64,000 bases of DNA, taken from NCBI RefSeq assembly GCF_000018885.1, contig NC_010168.1, positions 1,302,001 to 1,366,000 of the forward strand, read 5' to 3'. The notes below the pieces were generated by a model, which worked only from the letters and a program-made list of their open reading frames with translations, was not told the DNA's origin and did no database searches. This DNA is from Renibacterium salmoninarum ATCC 33209. GTDB taxonomy: Bacteria; Actinomycetota; Actinomycetes; Actinomycetales; Micrococcaceae. A program made the translations under genes and the position numbers. Position 1 is the stretch's first letter. Each line of letters begins with the position of its first letter. Below are positions 1 through 9,069 of the stretch, piece by piece.

Positions 1-953
1 TCGTCGTACTCGCCAGCGGGGGCGGCGGCAAGCTCTTTGAGCACACCACTAATCCGGAGGGCGCAACCGCAGACGGTCTTGCCGTTGCTTGGCGCGCTGG
101 GGCGGTGGTGCAAGATCTGGAATTCTTCCAGTTCCACCCCACGCTGATTGAGCACGAGCGGCCATTCATGGTGTCCGAAGCGGTTCGTGGCGAGGGCGCG
201 GTGCTTATTGACCAAACCGGTGAACGGTTCATGCTGACCGTAGACGCGGCGGCCGAGCTAGCGCCGCGTGATGTGGTTTCTCGGGGCATCGCCGCGGTGA
301 TCGCCGCTGGCGGCAAGGCTTTTCTAGATGCTCGACCGGTGGCGGCCAAGCATGGTCTCGGCTTTCTGGCCAAGCGGTTTCCAGGCATTTCGGCGCAACT
401 GCTTGATCGCGGAATCGATTGGGAACGGGAGCCAGTCCCGGTAATCCCCGGGGCACATTATTGGATGGGTGGCATTGCTACCGATTTATCTGGCCGGAGC
501 TCGATCCGAAACCTCTTCGCGGTTGGTGAGGCGGCTTGCACCGGCGTGCATGGCGCGAATCGCTTGGCTTCAAATTCCTTGCTTGAAGCTGCGGTATTTG
601 CGGCACGTTCAGTGCAAGCAGTACTTGCGCTGCCGGTGAGGGCCGAATGGCCCAGCTTCGCTGCACAACCATTGGCCCTGGAAAACAGCGTCCTCACGCC
701 GGAACGTGGCGAATTGCCGCAGCTTATGATGAGCCATGCCAGCTTGATTCGTGATGCTGATTCGCTCGCAGTAGCGGCAAAACAACTTTCGCAATTTAGT
801 GCCGATGCACCACTTGTCACGGCCGCCCAGCTCCTAGTGGCGGCCGCGCAAAATCGTCAGGGCTCGATCGGCGCACATTGGCGTTCCGACTTTCCCGAGC
901 TGCGCGATCAACCCCGTCATTGCTGGATCAAAAATGAAAGTTCGGTACCGTGA
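1..953 (+). CDS. nadB: L-aspartate oxidase, 5' end outside window
   Basis: NadB oxidises L-aspartate to iminoaspartate with FAD, the first step of de novo NAD synthesis in the cytoplasm. The reading frame is open from base 3, so the gene starts upstream. Visible motifs are the LASGGGG loop, the FFQFHPT segment, RDVVSRGI, and the FAD-contacting stretch with GEAACTGVHGANRLASNSLLE, all typical of the succinate dehydrogenase/aspartate oxidase flavoprotein family. The C-terminal helical domain is short but present. The stop overlaps the GTG start of nadC (GTGA), so the genes are translationally coupled. nadA probably lies just upstream, outside the window. Confidence 0.95.
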   Translation, partial: VVLASGGGGKLFEHTTNPEGATADGLAVAWRAGAVVQDLEFFQFHPTLIEHERPFMVSEAVRGEGAVLIDQTGERFMLTVDAAAELAPRDVVSRGIAAVIAAGGKAFLDARPVAAKHGLGFLAKRFPGISAQLLDRGIDWEREPVPVIPGAHYWMGGIATDLSGRSSIRNLFAVGEAACTGVHGANRLASNSLLEAAVFAARSVQAVLALPVRAEWPSFAAQPLALENSVLTPERGELPQLMMSHASLIRDADSLAVAAKQLSQFSADAPLVTAAQLLVAAAQNRQGSIGAHWRSDFPELRDQPRHCWIKNESSVP

Positions 954-1852
954 CCACCTTAAACACTGTGACCATTCAAGCTCTTACTAAGCAGCAGATC
1001 GAGGCAGTGGTTGCTGCCGCGCTGCTGGAAGACGCACCGTATGGCGATATCACTTCGCAGACACTGATCCCCGCGGACGCAACGGCTATTGCCACCGTAG
1101 GCGCGCGTGAAGCCGGTGTGTTGAGCGGCAGTGCGGTCTTCGATGCGGCGATGAAAATGACAGATCCAACGATTGAAGTCAGCTGGTTGCTGGCCGATGG
1201 TGAGCAGTTCGACGCCGGTGCACATCTGGCGACGGTCAAAGGGGCAGCCCGATCGGTGCTCACCGCAGAGCGAGTGGGATTGAACCTGCTGCAGCGTATG
1301 AGCGGCATTGCAACCTTGACTGCACAGTTCGTCGCGGCGCTAGCCGGGACAAAAGCCCGGATGGTGGATACTCGAAAAACTACGCCCGGTCTGCGTGCCC
1401 TAGAACGCTATGCGGTGCGTTGCGGTGGCGGGCACAATCATCGCTTCAGCCTCTCGGACGCCGTGATGGCAAAGGACAACCACTTAGCGGTGCTGACCGG
1501 AGGCGATCCGGAAAAGCTCACCGAGGTGTTGTCTGGTTTGCGTGGAAAGCTTTCGCATACAACGCATATTGAGGTTGAAGTAGACCGAATCGCGCAAATC
1601 GAACCGGTGCTGGCAGCCGGGGTGGAAACCATCCTGTTAGACAATTTCTCGCTGCCCGAATTGCGCCAAGGCGTGGAGTTGATTGGCGGCCGAGCTCTCA
1701 TCGAAGCAAGCGGAAACGTTCGGTTGGATACTGTCGCTGAGATTGCTCAGACCGGCGTCGATATCATCTCCGCCGGGGCCCTCACACACAGCGTTCGAGC
1801 ACTCGACTTGGGCCTGGATATTTCCTTCAATGCCCAAGGGGCGGAAGCCTAA
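950..1852 (+). CDS. nadC: Nicotinate-nucleotide diphosphorylase (carboxylating)
   Basis: Quinolinate phosphoribosyltransferase turns quinolinate and PRPP into nicotinate mononucleotide. At 300 residues it has the usual family length. The N-terminal alpha/beta domain (LLEDAPYGDITSQTL) and the TIM-like domain are complete, with RMSGIATLT, the active-site segment VDTRKTTPGLR, the GGGHNHRFSLSDAVMAKDNH loop, LLDNFS and EASGNV. The GTG start overlaps the nadB stop. It sits between nadB and a cysteine desulfurase in one operon, and there is no sign of damage. Confidence 0.97.
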   Translation: MTTLNTVTIQALTKQQIEAVVAAALLEDAPYGDITSQTLIPADATAIATVGAREAGVLSGSAVFDAAMKMTDPTIEVSWLLADGEQFDAGAHLATVKGAARSVLTAERVGLNLLQRMSGIATLTAQFVAALAGTKARMVDTRKTTPGLRALERYAVRCGGGHNHRFSLSDAVMAKDNHLAVLTGGDPEKLTEVLSGLRGKLSHTTHIEVEVDRIAQIEPVLAAGVETILLDNFSLPELRQGVELIGGRALIEASGNVRLDTVAEIAQTGVDIISAGALTHSVRALDLGLDISFNAQGAEA

Positions 1853-1856
1853 TACC

Positions 1857-3038
1857 GTGATTTACCTTGACTCTGCGGCCACCTCGCCCGTACGCCGCGA
1901 AGCAATAGAGGCAATGTTTCCCGACCTCACAGGTTCTTTTGGCAATCCCTCCAGTCACCATAGTTTGGGGATGGCGGCAGCCCGCGCGCTTGCGGATGCA
2001 CGCGAGATAATTGCCAGCGTCGTTGGGGCCAAGGCGGGTGAGGTCACTTTCACTTCTGGCGGGACTGAAGCCGATAATCTTGCGATCAAAGGTATTGCTT
2101 TAGCTCGTCGAGCGGCTAACCCGAGGCGAAACCGTGTCGTGTTGAGCGCCATCGAACACCCCGCAGTGCGCGAAAGCGCTGAGTACCTGCGCCGGGCCCA
2201 TGGCTTTGAACTCAGCATCCTGCCGGTCGATTCGCAGGGCCTGCTGGATGTGGAAGCAGTTGAAAAAGCTTTGGGCTCAGATGTGGCGATGCTCAGCGTC
2301 ATGTACGCCAATAACGAAATTGGCAGTGTTCAAGATCTACGCGCGATTTCTGCGCTCGCGGGGGAGTACGGAGTTCCCTGCCATACCGACGCTGTCCAAG
2401 CAGCCGGTTGGCTTTCGCTGAACCATACTCAGCTCGGAGTGCAAGCGATGAGCCTAGCGGGGCACAAATTCGGCGCGCCCAAGGGAATTGGCGCGTTGAT
2501 TGCCCGGTCGAGCACTGCGATCGAACCGCTAATTCATGGTGGTGGCCAACAATCAGCACTGCGTTCTGGCACCGAAAATGTTGCCTTTGCGGTGGCTTTT
2601 GCTACCGCAGCCCAACTTGCGGAAGCAGAACGAGTTGAGGCGGCGGCTCGGGTCTCCGCGTTGCGAGATGATTTTATTGAATCAATACTGAACCGCGTGC
2701 CAGGCGCTCAGCTGACCGGGCCAAACCCACTGACTAGCCCGGTGTCTTCAGCCACACGCCTGCCTTCTATCGCCTCGTTTTGCTTCGCCGGCACCCATGG
2801 CGAGTCGGTGCTACTGGAATTGGAGCGACGATCGGTGATCTGCTCCTCGGGCTCAGCATGCGCGGCGGGTTCTTCAGAACCGTCCGACGTCCTGCTGGCG
2901 TTAGGGCTTAGCTCGGAGTTGGCGCAGACCGCCGTACGGTTTAGCTTCCCGCATTCAATTACTAGTGCAGACCTTGACCAAGCAGCCGACGCGGTGGTGG
3001 CTGCGGTAGCTGAACTGAGCCGTTACGGGCGCAATTAA
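1857..3038 (+). CDS. Cysteine desulfurase (NifS/IscS-like), nad operon
   Basis: A PLP enzyme that takes sulfur from cysteine. I chose the GTG at 1857, four bases after the nadC stop, because the family's N-terminal motif (IYLDSAATSP) begins right there; a longer reading from 1683 only overlaps nadC. The product is about 393 residues. The PLP lysine lies in SLAGHKFGAPKG and the catalytic cysteine in SSGSACAAGS. In Bacillus subtilis a NifS paralogue encoded beside the nad genes supports the Fe-S cluster of quinolinate synthase NadA, and the gene order suggests the same job here (inference). Confidence 0.9.
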   Translation: MIYLDSAATSPVRREAIEAMFPDLTGSFGNPSSHHSLGMAAARALADAREIIASVVGAKAGEVTFTSGGTEADNLAIKGIALARRAANPRRNRVVLSAIEHPAVRESAEYLRRAHGFELSILPVDSQGLLDVEAVEKALGSDVAMLSVMYANNEIGSVQDLRAISALAGEYGVPCHTDAVQAAGWLSLNHTQLGVQAMSLAGHKFGAPKGIGALIARSSTAIEPLIHGGGQQSALRSGTENVAFAVAFATAAQLAEAERVEAAARVSALRDDFIESILNRVPGAQLTGPNPLTSPVSSATRLPSIASFCFAGTHGESVLLELERRSVICSSGSACAAGSSEPSDVLLALGLSSELAQTAVRFSFPHSITSADLDQAADAVVAAVAELSRYGRN

Positions 3039-3055
3039 ATTTGTCCTTGGCGACG

Positions 3056-3415
3056 TTACTGCTGCGGCATGCCAGCTAAGAAAGCTCGTTGGTCAAAGAC
3101 CACCTTGATCTCCGTGATGAGGCCATTTTCGACGTGTGTCCAATTCGCTACTGGAATTGGCTCCGTCCAGCTGGTGCGTAATTCGAACCAGCTCACGGAG
3201 TTGTCACCGTCGATCCACCGTTTCAGCGGCACAATATCGGTGAGTATCGTCTGCAATCTGATGATCGACGTGGCACATTCATCTGCGTTGTTCAGATGTG
3301 CCATCGGGCCAGAAAAGTCCACATCGTCGGCTAGTAAGGCGCGAAATGCTAGCTGATCACCCGCTTTCCAAGCCCGGAAGTACTCTTCGGCAATTTCACT
3401 AGTTGTGCGACTCAC
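3056..3415 (-). CDS. SnoaL/NTF2-like small protein
   Basis: A 119-residue protein with the NTF2-like cone-fold pattern: an N-terminal helix (EEYFRAWKAGD), an acidic stretch ALLADDVDFSGP, and a C-terminal strand pair ending ENGLITEIKVVFDQRAF. Such proteins are ketosteroid-isomerase-like and are often of unknown substrate. It is divergent from a LysR-type regulator gene that carries a nonsense codon, so its control may be lost. No catalytic function can be assigned. Confidence 0.75.
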   Translation of the reverse strand: MSRTTSEIAEEYFRAWKAGDQLAFRALLADDVDFSGPMAHLNNADECATSIIRLQTILTDIVPLKRWIDGDNSVSWFELRTSWTEPIPVANWTHVENGLITEIKVVFDQRAFLAGMPQQ

Positions 3416-3482
3416 GGGGGAATCCTTCCAAAGATCAGTTAGCAGCCAGTTCCATTCTGTCTCGATGCTTTCTAGAAGAAAA

Positions 3483-3500
3483 ATAACTAGGAATGGTTAT
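3483..3500. promoter_or_regulatory. Candidate LysR-type operator
   Basis: An inverted repeat ATAAC-N8-GTTAT lies in the spacer between the NTF2-like gene and the LysR regulator, 18 bases before the regulator's ATG. It contains the AT-rich, dyad form expected of a LysR box. Binding is inferred from position and symmetry only. Confidence 0.4.
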
Positions 3501-3517
3501 TGCTATACGATTTGTTG

Positions 3518-4396
3518 ATGGATCTGCACCAGCTGGAGCCGTTCGTTGCGGTAGCCGAAGAAGAAAGCTTCACTTATGCGGCGATGCGGCTGAAGTTGAC
3601 CCAACCGGGAGTTAGTGCGCAGATCAAACAACTGGAGCACGAGCTTGGCATTCAGCTTTTCCAACGGGGGAGCCGGCAAAGCGTGCTCACCGACGCCGGT
3701 ACAGTGCTCTTGTTATCCGCTCGAAAAACTCTGCTTGCCGCGCAGAATTTACGTGAAGAAGCAGCGGACCTCCGCGGTGTGCTGAGCGGAACTTTAGCGA
3801 TTGGCACCTTGCAATCCGCAATGCCCGCGGTGTTAGCGCAGATTATTTCGGACTTTCACCTGGCGCACCCGCAAGTGCGAATCACCCTCGCGGAGGACCG
3901 TAGCTCGGCATTGATCGATGGAGTTCTAGCCGGCAAGTTCGACGTCGTTTTGGCAGGTTTAGCAGGTCCTGCGCCGAAGCAGCTGGTGGGGTTGACGGTT
4001 TTCGACGAAGCGGTTGTGTTAGCTATTGCCCGAATGCACCCGCTTGCTGGCAAATAAGCGATTGCGATCACAGAGTTGGCGGAAGTGCCGATCATCGCCT
4101 TGCCCTCCGGGAGCGGTTCTCGAAGCGCAGCCGAGCAGATCTGGAAGCAGAATGGCATGCCGTTTCGGCCCGACTTTGAAGCGAGCGCGCCAGAATCTGT
4201 TTTTGATTTAGCGGCTAGAGGCCTTGGTATCGCAGTGATCAACGAGTCGGCGGCGCGGGCAAACACTGGTGTCAAAATTGTGCCAATAGGCAATGTGCGA
4301 AGTCGAGCTGATCTAATGTGGCGCCGTGCACCAGGCCCGGCAGCGGCGAAGTTCGTGGAACTGAGCCGGCTGCATTGTGAGCGCTCGAAAAACTAG
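3518..4396 (+). pseudogene. LysR-family regulator with in-frame stop
   Basis: The N-terminal winged helix-turn-helix is complete (MDLHQLEPFVAVAEE, LTQPGVSAQIKQLEHELG, LFQR). The periplasmic-binding-like effector domain follows, but an in-frame TAA at 4055-4057 interrupts it after HPLAGK. The same frame then continues without further stops (ITELAEVPIIALPSGSGSR ... LAARGLGIAVINES) to 4396. The lesion is therefore a single nonsense codon in an otherwise full-length gene of about 292 codons. I preferred the ATG at 3518 to a TTG at 3500. A truncated product could still bind DNA but would lack half the effector domain. The end overlaps the converging GtrA gene by four bases. Confidence 0.85.
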
Positions 4397-4944
4397 CGTC
4401 GAGTCCTGCGGAAAATCCAGTAGCGAAGCAATAAAAAGCGCGATACCGCAGCAAGAACATTAGCCCCGGTAATCGTCAAGACTTCATCCAGCACTGAGGA
4501 ATTGGGGTTGATCGTGTGTAGTAATAACAGGCTTGAAGAGGTGAGCAAGAGCGCCAAAAACATTACCCAAAGCCCTTTGCTCTGGTCGTCAAGCCAATGC
4601 TTGCGGTCTCGGATGGACCAACTGTGCCGCCGGTTCAGGTCAGTATTCAATACCGAGGTGAGGACCAATGCGATCAGATTTGCCCATTGCGTGCCAGCAA
4701 ATGGCCGCAATGCGGTAAAGATGCCTAACGAAGCCGCCGTGCAAATTGCGCCAACAATCAGAAACCCAATAACTTGCTTCCGCAAGCTTGCCGCCGGTCG
4801 CGCAGCGGACTCAGAGGTCACCACGAATGACCGCTCAGTTGCTTTGGCTGCACCTGTGTCGGGGCTGAGGTTTCCGGTGGGGATTTCTGCTGCCGGATCA
4901 GCGATCTCGCTCGCCATAGTACTTAAACTCTGCCAGGTTCCCAT
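4393..4944 (-). CDS. GtrA-like family membrane protein
   Basis: A 183-residue protein with about 60 polar N-terminal residues and then four hydrophobic segments (starting at QVIGFLIVGAICTAASLGIF). The family markers NLIALVLTSVLNTDLNRRHSW and the C-terminal SRFLLLRYWIF are visible. GtrA-like proteins move or flip lipid-linked sugars in cell-envelope glycosylation. A second ATG at 4915-4917 is also possible, and neither start has a strong ribosome site. It stands alone, converging on the LysR pseudogene. Confidence 0.8.
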   Translation of the reverse strand: MGTWQSLSTMASEIADPAAEIPTGNLSPDTGAAKATERSFVVTSESAARPAASLRKQVIGFLIVGAICTAASLGIFTALRPFAGTQWANLIALVLTSVLNTDLNRRHSWSIRDRKHWLDDQSKGLWVMFLALLLTSSSLLLLHTINPNSSVLDEVLTITGANVLAAVSRFLLLRYWIFRRTRR

Positions 4945-4980
4945 GAACAGGCCAAATATGGCCGGTTGGCGAACTGTGAA

Positions 4981-5637
4981 TCAGATCGCACTGGGTGCAG
5001 AAACGCTGAGTTCGGGCGAATAAAGTTCGCCAACTGGAACGAGTGCGGATAAGCGATTTGCCGGCCACGGCAGTGGGCAGGCCCACGTCTCGTCATAGGC
5101 ACATGAAGGGTTGTAAGCGAAGTTAAAATCGATAATCCAGGATCGTTCAAATGAGCCGAGGTGGGCACCTTTAATAGTGTCTAAGAGATAGCGTCCGCCG
5201 CCATAACTGCCACCAAGCAAACCAGAGGAATCGTCGCGGAACGGCAAGAAAATTCCGCCGCCGTAACCACCGTGCCGCCATACTGCGAGCGAGCCTAGGC
5301 CAGCCAATTCGGCAGTGCCAAGCCGCTCGTAATGTACCTCACCATCCGTACCGGTCTGGACGCTCAATTGTTCGCCGACGCCAACCTGATTAAGCACCAC
5401 AGCGAAGCGATAATCAGGATCGTAACTACCCACCGGTAGTGCGCTGAAACGTGATTTTGCTGCTACGGACAGCGCGGACGCTGGGTGTTGTGCAAACATT
5501 TCGTTTCGGCGCTGTAACCAGTGCGCATGTGCCGTCGCAGGGTCTTCTTGCGCCATATCCCTTACTTTGGCATAGAGCTCAAAGGTCTGCAAACGCCAAT
5601 CAGCGATCTGCGCCGCGAGAAGATCCGGTTGGTCCAT
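4981..5637 (-). CDS. DUF1684 family protein
   Basis: 218 residues with the DUF1684 hallmarks: an N-terminal helix followed by RRNEMFAQHPASAL, a beta-rich middle, and the C-terminal conserved block GGRYLLDTIKGAHLGS ... IIDFNFAYNPSCAYDETWAC with a cysteine pair and PANRL. No signal peptide is seen, so it is probably cytoplasmic. The function of the family is unknown. It is nine bases from the RpiR-type regulator's end and may be co-transcribed with it. Confidence 0.85.
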   Translation of the reverse strand: MDQPDLLAAQIADWRLQTFELYAKVRDMAQEDPATAHAHWLQRRNEMFAQHPASALSVAAKSRFSALPVGSYDPDYRFAVVLNQVGVGEQLSVQTGTDGEVHYERLGTAELAGLGSLAVWRHGGYGGGIFLPFRDDSSGLLGGSYGGGRYLLDTIKGAHLGSFERSWIIDFNFAYNPSCAYDETWACPLPWPANRLSALVPVGELYSPELSVSAPSAI

Positions 5638-5646
5638 GTTGCCAGC

Positions 5647-6519
5647 CTACTCGGCCAAGTTGTCACCAATTACTTCTAATGCTGCGGTTTTCGCGCGCGC
5701 AGCTGTCGCAGCGAGTTTCGAGGCGATCGCGGCAATAAGACCCTCGATCAAGATGGTTTGCGGAATTCGAGTGGTGACGGTGACTTCATCGCGGAAACTC
5801 AAATCTGGCATACCGACTATTAAGTTGATCTGGGCCAGCGCCGCGAGCGGCGAGCGAGCAAACGCCGTGATGACGATGACCATGGCCCCAGCGGTTTGGG
5901 CGGCCTGGACGACCTTTGCGCTCGTCGAGTTGGCGCCGCTTCCGCTGAGCATCAAAAGTACGTCGCCAGGGCTGAGCAGCCTGGCGGCGATTTGCTGCCC
6001 GATCGCGTCGGCTTGGAACTCGGCGGCCCGTCCGGTAGCGGTCAGCCGGGCAGCGGTGTCCATAGCCAGTGCCGCGGATAGTCCGTTGCCAGCAACTATC
6101 ACCCGGCGGGCAGCACAGAGCTCAGTTACGGCTCGTTCGACGTCGGCGCTAGCCAAAAGCGCGGTCATCGCGCCAACTGCCTCCCTGACTTGCGCAAAGG
6201 ATTCGGCGACGATCGCGGCCGATCCCACCGGTTGAGCCCGGCTAGTTGTGCTGTAGCCAGCGTCCCGAGCTACCAATACGCGTAGTTGTTGGTAGCCGGT
6301 AAAACCTAAGCTTTGGCAGGTTCGCACCACGGTTGCCCGCGAGGCTCCGGAAAGCTCCGCGAGCTGTTGTGAGGACAGCTCCACTACTTGATCGGCCCGC
6401 TCTAAAAGGACTGCCGCAACTGCTTGTGCTGCAGGCAGTAACGAAGGCAGTAACGAACGGATGGTGGCGAGCACTTGCCCGGGCACATGGCCATCAGCTG
6501 ATGAAGGATGCTCAGCCAT
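5647..6519 (-). CDS. MurR/RpiR-family transcriptional regulator
   Basis: An N-terminal HTH_6 domain (ELSSQQLAELSGASRATVVR, roughly residues 45-70) is followed by a SIS sugar-isomerase-type domain (RRVIVAGNGLSAALAMDTAARL; GDVLLMLSGSGANS). I chose the ATG at 6519, which overlaps the preceding phosphoesterase stop by eight bases; a longer reading to 6609 has no support. RpiR regulators normally sense phosphosugars. Its place at the end of the phosphonate/organophosphate operon suggests it controls that operon in response to a phosphorylated compound (inference). Confidence 0.9.
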   Translation of the reverse strand: MAEHPSSADGHVPGQVLATIRSLLPSLLPAAQAVAAVLLERADQVVELSSQQLAELSGASRATVVRTCQSLGFTGYQQLRVLVARDAGYSTTSRAQPVGSAAIVAESFAQVREAVGAMTALLASADVERAVTELCAARRVIVAGNGLSAALAMDTAARLTATGRAAEFQADAIGQQIAARLLSPGDVLLMLSGSGANSTSAKVVQAAQTAGAMVIVITAFARSPLAALAQINLIVGMPDLSFRDEVTVTTRIPQTILIEGLIAAIASKLAATAARAKTAALEVIGDNLAE

Positions 6520-7441
6520 CGCTACCCTCATCCGGGCGGGCAGAAATCCGGGCAGAGATCTCCGCCAATTCTTCCGGGCCCAAATCGAAGAGCTCTTCGA
6601 CCACGCCAAGATTTAGCGGCAGCGACCGTACTCTTGCCGCTGCCGCCGTTGGGGCACTGGCAAAGAGCGTGTGTAGCTGTGCACCGCTGCTTCGCAGTGC
6701 GCGCTCATGGCCTTCAGAGGCCAACACATCGTTGACGTTGACGATACCCGGCGCCACCAAGACCGGGATCAATTGATCGCCCAGTAGTACTGAATCGACC
6801 AGGCCATGGTGATAATGACCCGAAAGAATCAGCCGAACGTCGCTGCCGTGCAGTACTTCGAGCAGATCTTCCGGGTTTTGCAGCTCGATGCCGTCGTGTA
6901 GCGGCGTCACGGGTTCCACCGGTGGGTGATGCAGAACTAGCACAGTGCCAGCTTCGCTTGCGCTGCCGAGTTCTTCCGTGAGCCAATCGAGTTGCCCGCG
7001 GTCCAAATAACCGTGCGTCCGGCCCGGAACAGAGGTGTCTAAGCTGATAATTCGGAATCCGCCCAAAACACTGCTGCCGTAGACCGGTAATTGTCCGCCG
7101 TCTTGCTCCGCTGGTGAATCTGGATGCCCATTGCCAAGCACTTCCCAGAAACCCGGCCGGCCATCATGATTACCCATGGTGTAGATCGCTCGAGCTCCGC
7201 GATGGCTAGCAAAATTTTCCACCAGCTCTTGCACCATGCGATAAGACTCCGCGGTGCCGTCGTCCGAGACATCTCCCGAGACAACGACTAAATCCAATTC
7301 TTCGACTGGAACCAAGGCGCGCAATGCCTCGAGCAAGTTCTGCCTGGTATCTACGACGTTGGAATGCAAGCCTTTGGCCAACACATGGGTATCCGAAAGG
7401 TGCAAGATGCTGAGAGTTTCGTAACTATTCGAGGTACTCAT
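6512..7441 (-). CDS. Calcineurin-like metallophosphoesterase
   Basis: A 309-residue enzyme with all metal-binding motifs of the CpdA/GlpQ-type class III phosphodiesterases: LHLSDTHV, VVSGDVSDDGTAE, TMGNHDGRPG, VLHHPPVEP and LSGHYHHG. It is cytoplasmic. It lies between a phosphonate-type ABC permease (four-base overlap) and an RpiR regulator, so the likely substrate is an imported phosphodiester or phosphonate ester rather than cyclic AMP. That substrate is inferred from context only. Confidence 0.88.
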   Translation of the reverse strand: MSTSNSYETLSILHLSDTHVLAKGLHSNVVDTRQNLLEALRALVPVEELDLVVVSGDVSDDGTAESYRMVQELVENFASHRGARAIYTMGNHDGRPGFWEVLGNGHPDSPAEQDGGQLPVYGSSVLGGFRIISLDTSVPGRTHGYLDRGQLDWLTEELGSASEAGTVLVLHHPPVEPVTPLHDGIELQNPEDLLEVLHGSDVRLILSGHYHHGLVDSVLLGDQLIPVLVAPGIVNVNDVLASEGHERALRSSGAQLHTLFASAPTAAAARVRSLPLNLGVVEELFDLGPEELAEISARISARPDEGSDG

Positions 7442-8268
7442 AGGGCAATCTTCTCCTGCGGCACTGACAATTTGGTAGCTGGTTGATTCTTGCGGGGTCG
7501 TACTCGTCGCCAGCGACCGTCAACGATCCGGCGTCGAACCGCACCTGAGAGTTGGTCGATGAGCACCGTGATGACGATGACCACAATAAGTAGCATGCCA
7601 ACCGCGTCCCAATTGCGGAAATGCACATTGTCTTGGAGCATTTTGCCGATGCCACCAGCACCGATCAGGCCCAGAATTGCAGAGGCTCGAACGTTTATTT
7701 CAAAGCGATACAGCCAAAATGAGAAGACCTCAGGTTGTGCCGAGGGCCAGATGCCCCAACGCATCAGATCCCAACGCGAACCGCCAGCAGAGCGAACCGC
7801 CTCAAGCGAGCCAGGACCGACTCCTTCGAATGACTCGTAACCCCATTTGCCTAGGGCCAACGCACCGGTAAACGGGGTCAGTCCGGTAACCGACAGGATC
7901 AAGATGGCGATCACAACTTCCGGAACTGCTCTAATCACCGCGAAGATGAATTGTAGCGGCCAACTGGCAAAACGCGAAGAGATCCCGGCAGTGGCTAAGA
8001 AACTCAACGGAAACGAAATCACGATGCCGATCAGGGTGCCGATCCAAGCCATCTGGACTGAGAGCAGCATTGCCGAAATTGCTTCGCCAAACTTTGACCA
8101 GTCCGGTGGCAAGAAAAGCAGCCCAAAGTATTTGGCACTTTCAGCGGGGAACTCACCGAGGGCGGCCCAATTGATCTTAGAACCCCAGAAAGCTGCCACC
8201 ACCAAAAGTGAGATAAGTAGCCACGAAAGCGTACGCGCCGGGTGGTGTGGCTTATTCGGTCGGCTCAT
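7438..8268 (-). CDS. phnE: Phosphonate ABC transporter permease (PhnE, second copy)
   Basis: An inner-membrane permease of about 276 residues with several hydrophobic helices and the EAA-type coupling loop (GSLEAVRSAGGSRWDLMRWGIWP ... ASAILGLIGAGGIG). The ATG at 8268 shares its A with the stop of the upstream phnE pseudogene (TGATG), so I prefer it to the TTG one codon earlier. Compared from memory with typical PhnE proteins, the stretch GALALGKWGYESF looks about seven residues short between the ALAL and GK positions; this may be an in-frame deletion and could weaken function. Confidence 0.85.
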   Translation of the reverse strand: MSRPNKPHHPARTLSWLLISLLVVAAFWGSKINWAALGEFPAESAKYFGLLFLPPDWSKFGEAISAMLLSVQMAWIGTLIGIVISFPLSFLATAGISSRFASWPLQFIFAVIRAVPEVVIAILILSVTGLTPFTGALALGKWGYESFEGVGPGSLEAVRSAGGSRWDLMRWGIWPSAQPEVFSFWLYRFEINVRASAILGLIGAGGIGKMLQDNVHFRNWDAVGMLLIVVIVITVLIDQLSGAVRRRIVDGRWRRVRPRKNQPATKLSVPQEKIAL

Positions 8269-9069
8269 CAAACCAGCCTCTTTCGTAACCAGGCGGAGAG
8301 CGATTCCAGCACCAGGACCATAACCAGAATTTCAAAGATGATCATCGACAGTTCGTGATACCTGAAGAAGCTACGCACGTTATCGATCAGCACCGAGCCC
8401 GCCGGCACCAACCAAACCAATCACCGCGGAGGCGCAGATATTGATTTCGAAGGTGTAGAGCGTCTGCGAGGTTAAGGTTGGCAATATTTGTGGCAACATC
8501 GCCGCTCGGTCGGCCTTCAACCAACTTGCACCGGCGGCGAGGGCAGTTTCTTGCGCGCCACGGTCTTCGCCGTCGAGCGCTTCCGAGACCAATTTGGCAA
8601 TAATCCCGACGTTGAACAAAAACAGTGCCATGATGCCAGAAAGTGCGCCAACGCCCACAACAGCGACGAGTATCGCGGCGTACAAGATATCTGGAACTGA
8701 GCGGATCAGGTTCAGAATCGTACGTACAACTGTCAGCAGTGCACTATTCGGGTTAGTTTCCCGCGAAGCTAGGAAGCTCAGCGGCAAAGAAACGGCCGCG
8801 CCTAATGCGGTGGCAATGACCGCCATCGAGAGCGTTTCCAAAAGCGCGGGGAACGTCTTGGGGATGAAGGCATAGTCCGGCTGGGTAAGCTGCACAATGT
8901 TGCCCCAGGCATTGCCGAAGTTGGCGAAAACCGCGGGGAGATCGACGCCGATGCCAATCGAGGCCCACACCGTAACCGCCAGAACAACCACACAGACAAC
9001 CAAGATTTTCCAGCCATGTTGTGGTCTGATCGGTCGGGCGCTGCTGAGCAAAGTGGAAGCGCTGCTCAT
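8268..9069 (-). pseudogene. phnE: Phosphonate ABC transporter permease, frameshifted
   Basis: The first 229 codons encode a normal PhnE permease with membrane helices and the coupling loop (TALAAGASWLKAD ... INICASAVIGLVGAGG). The frame then hits TAA at 8380-8382. A one-base shift within the GC-rich run at about 8396-8405 restores the expected C-terminus (VLIDNVRSFFRYHELS and a last helix), ending at TGA 8268-8270 exactly where the next permease starts. The lesion removes the final transmembrane helix. The start overlaps the phnC stop (ATGA). Confidence 0.85.

Noticed and set aside
1683..1856. Longer N-terminus for the cysteine desulfurase
   Set aside because: It lies inside nadC, and the family begins exactly at the GTG at 1857.
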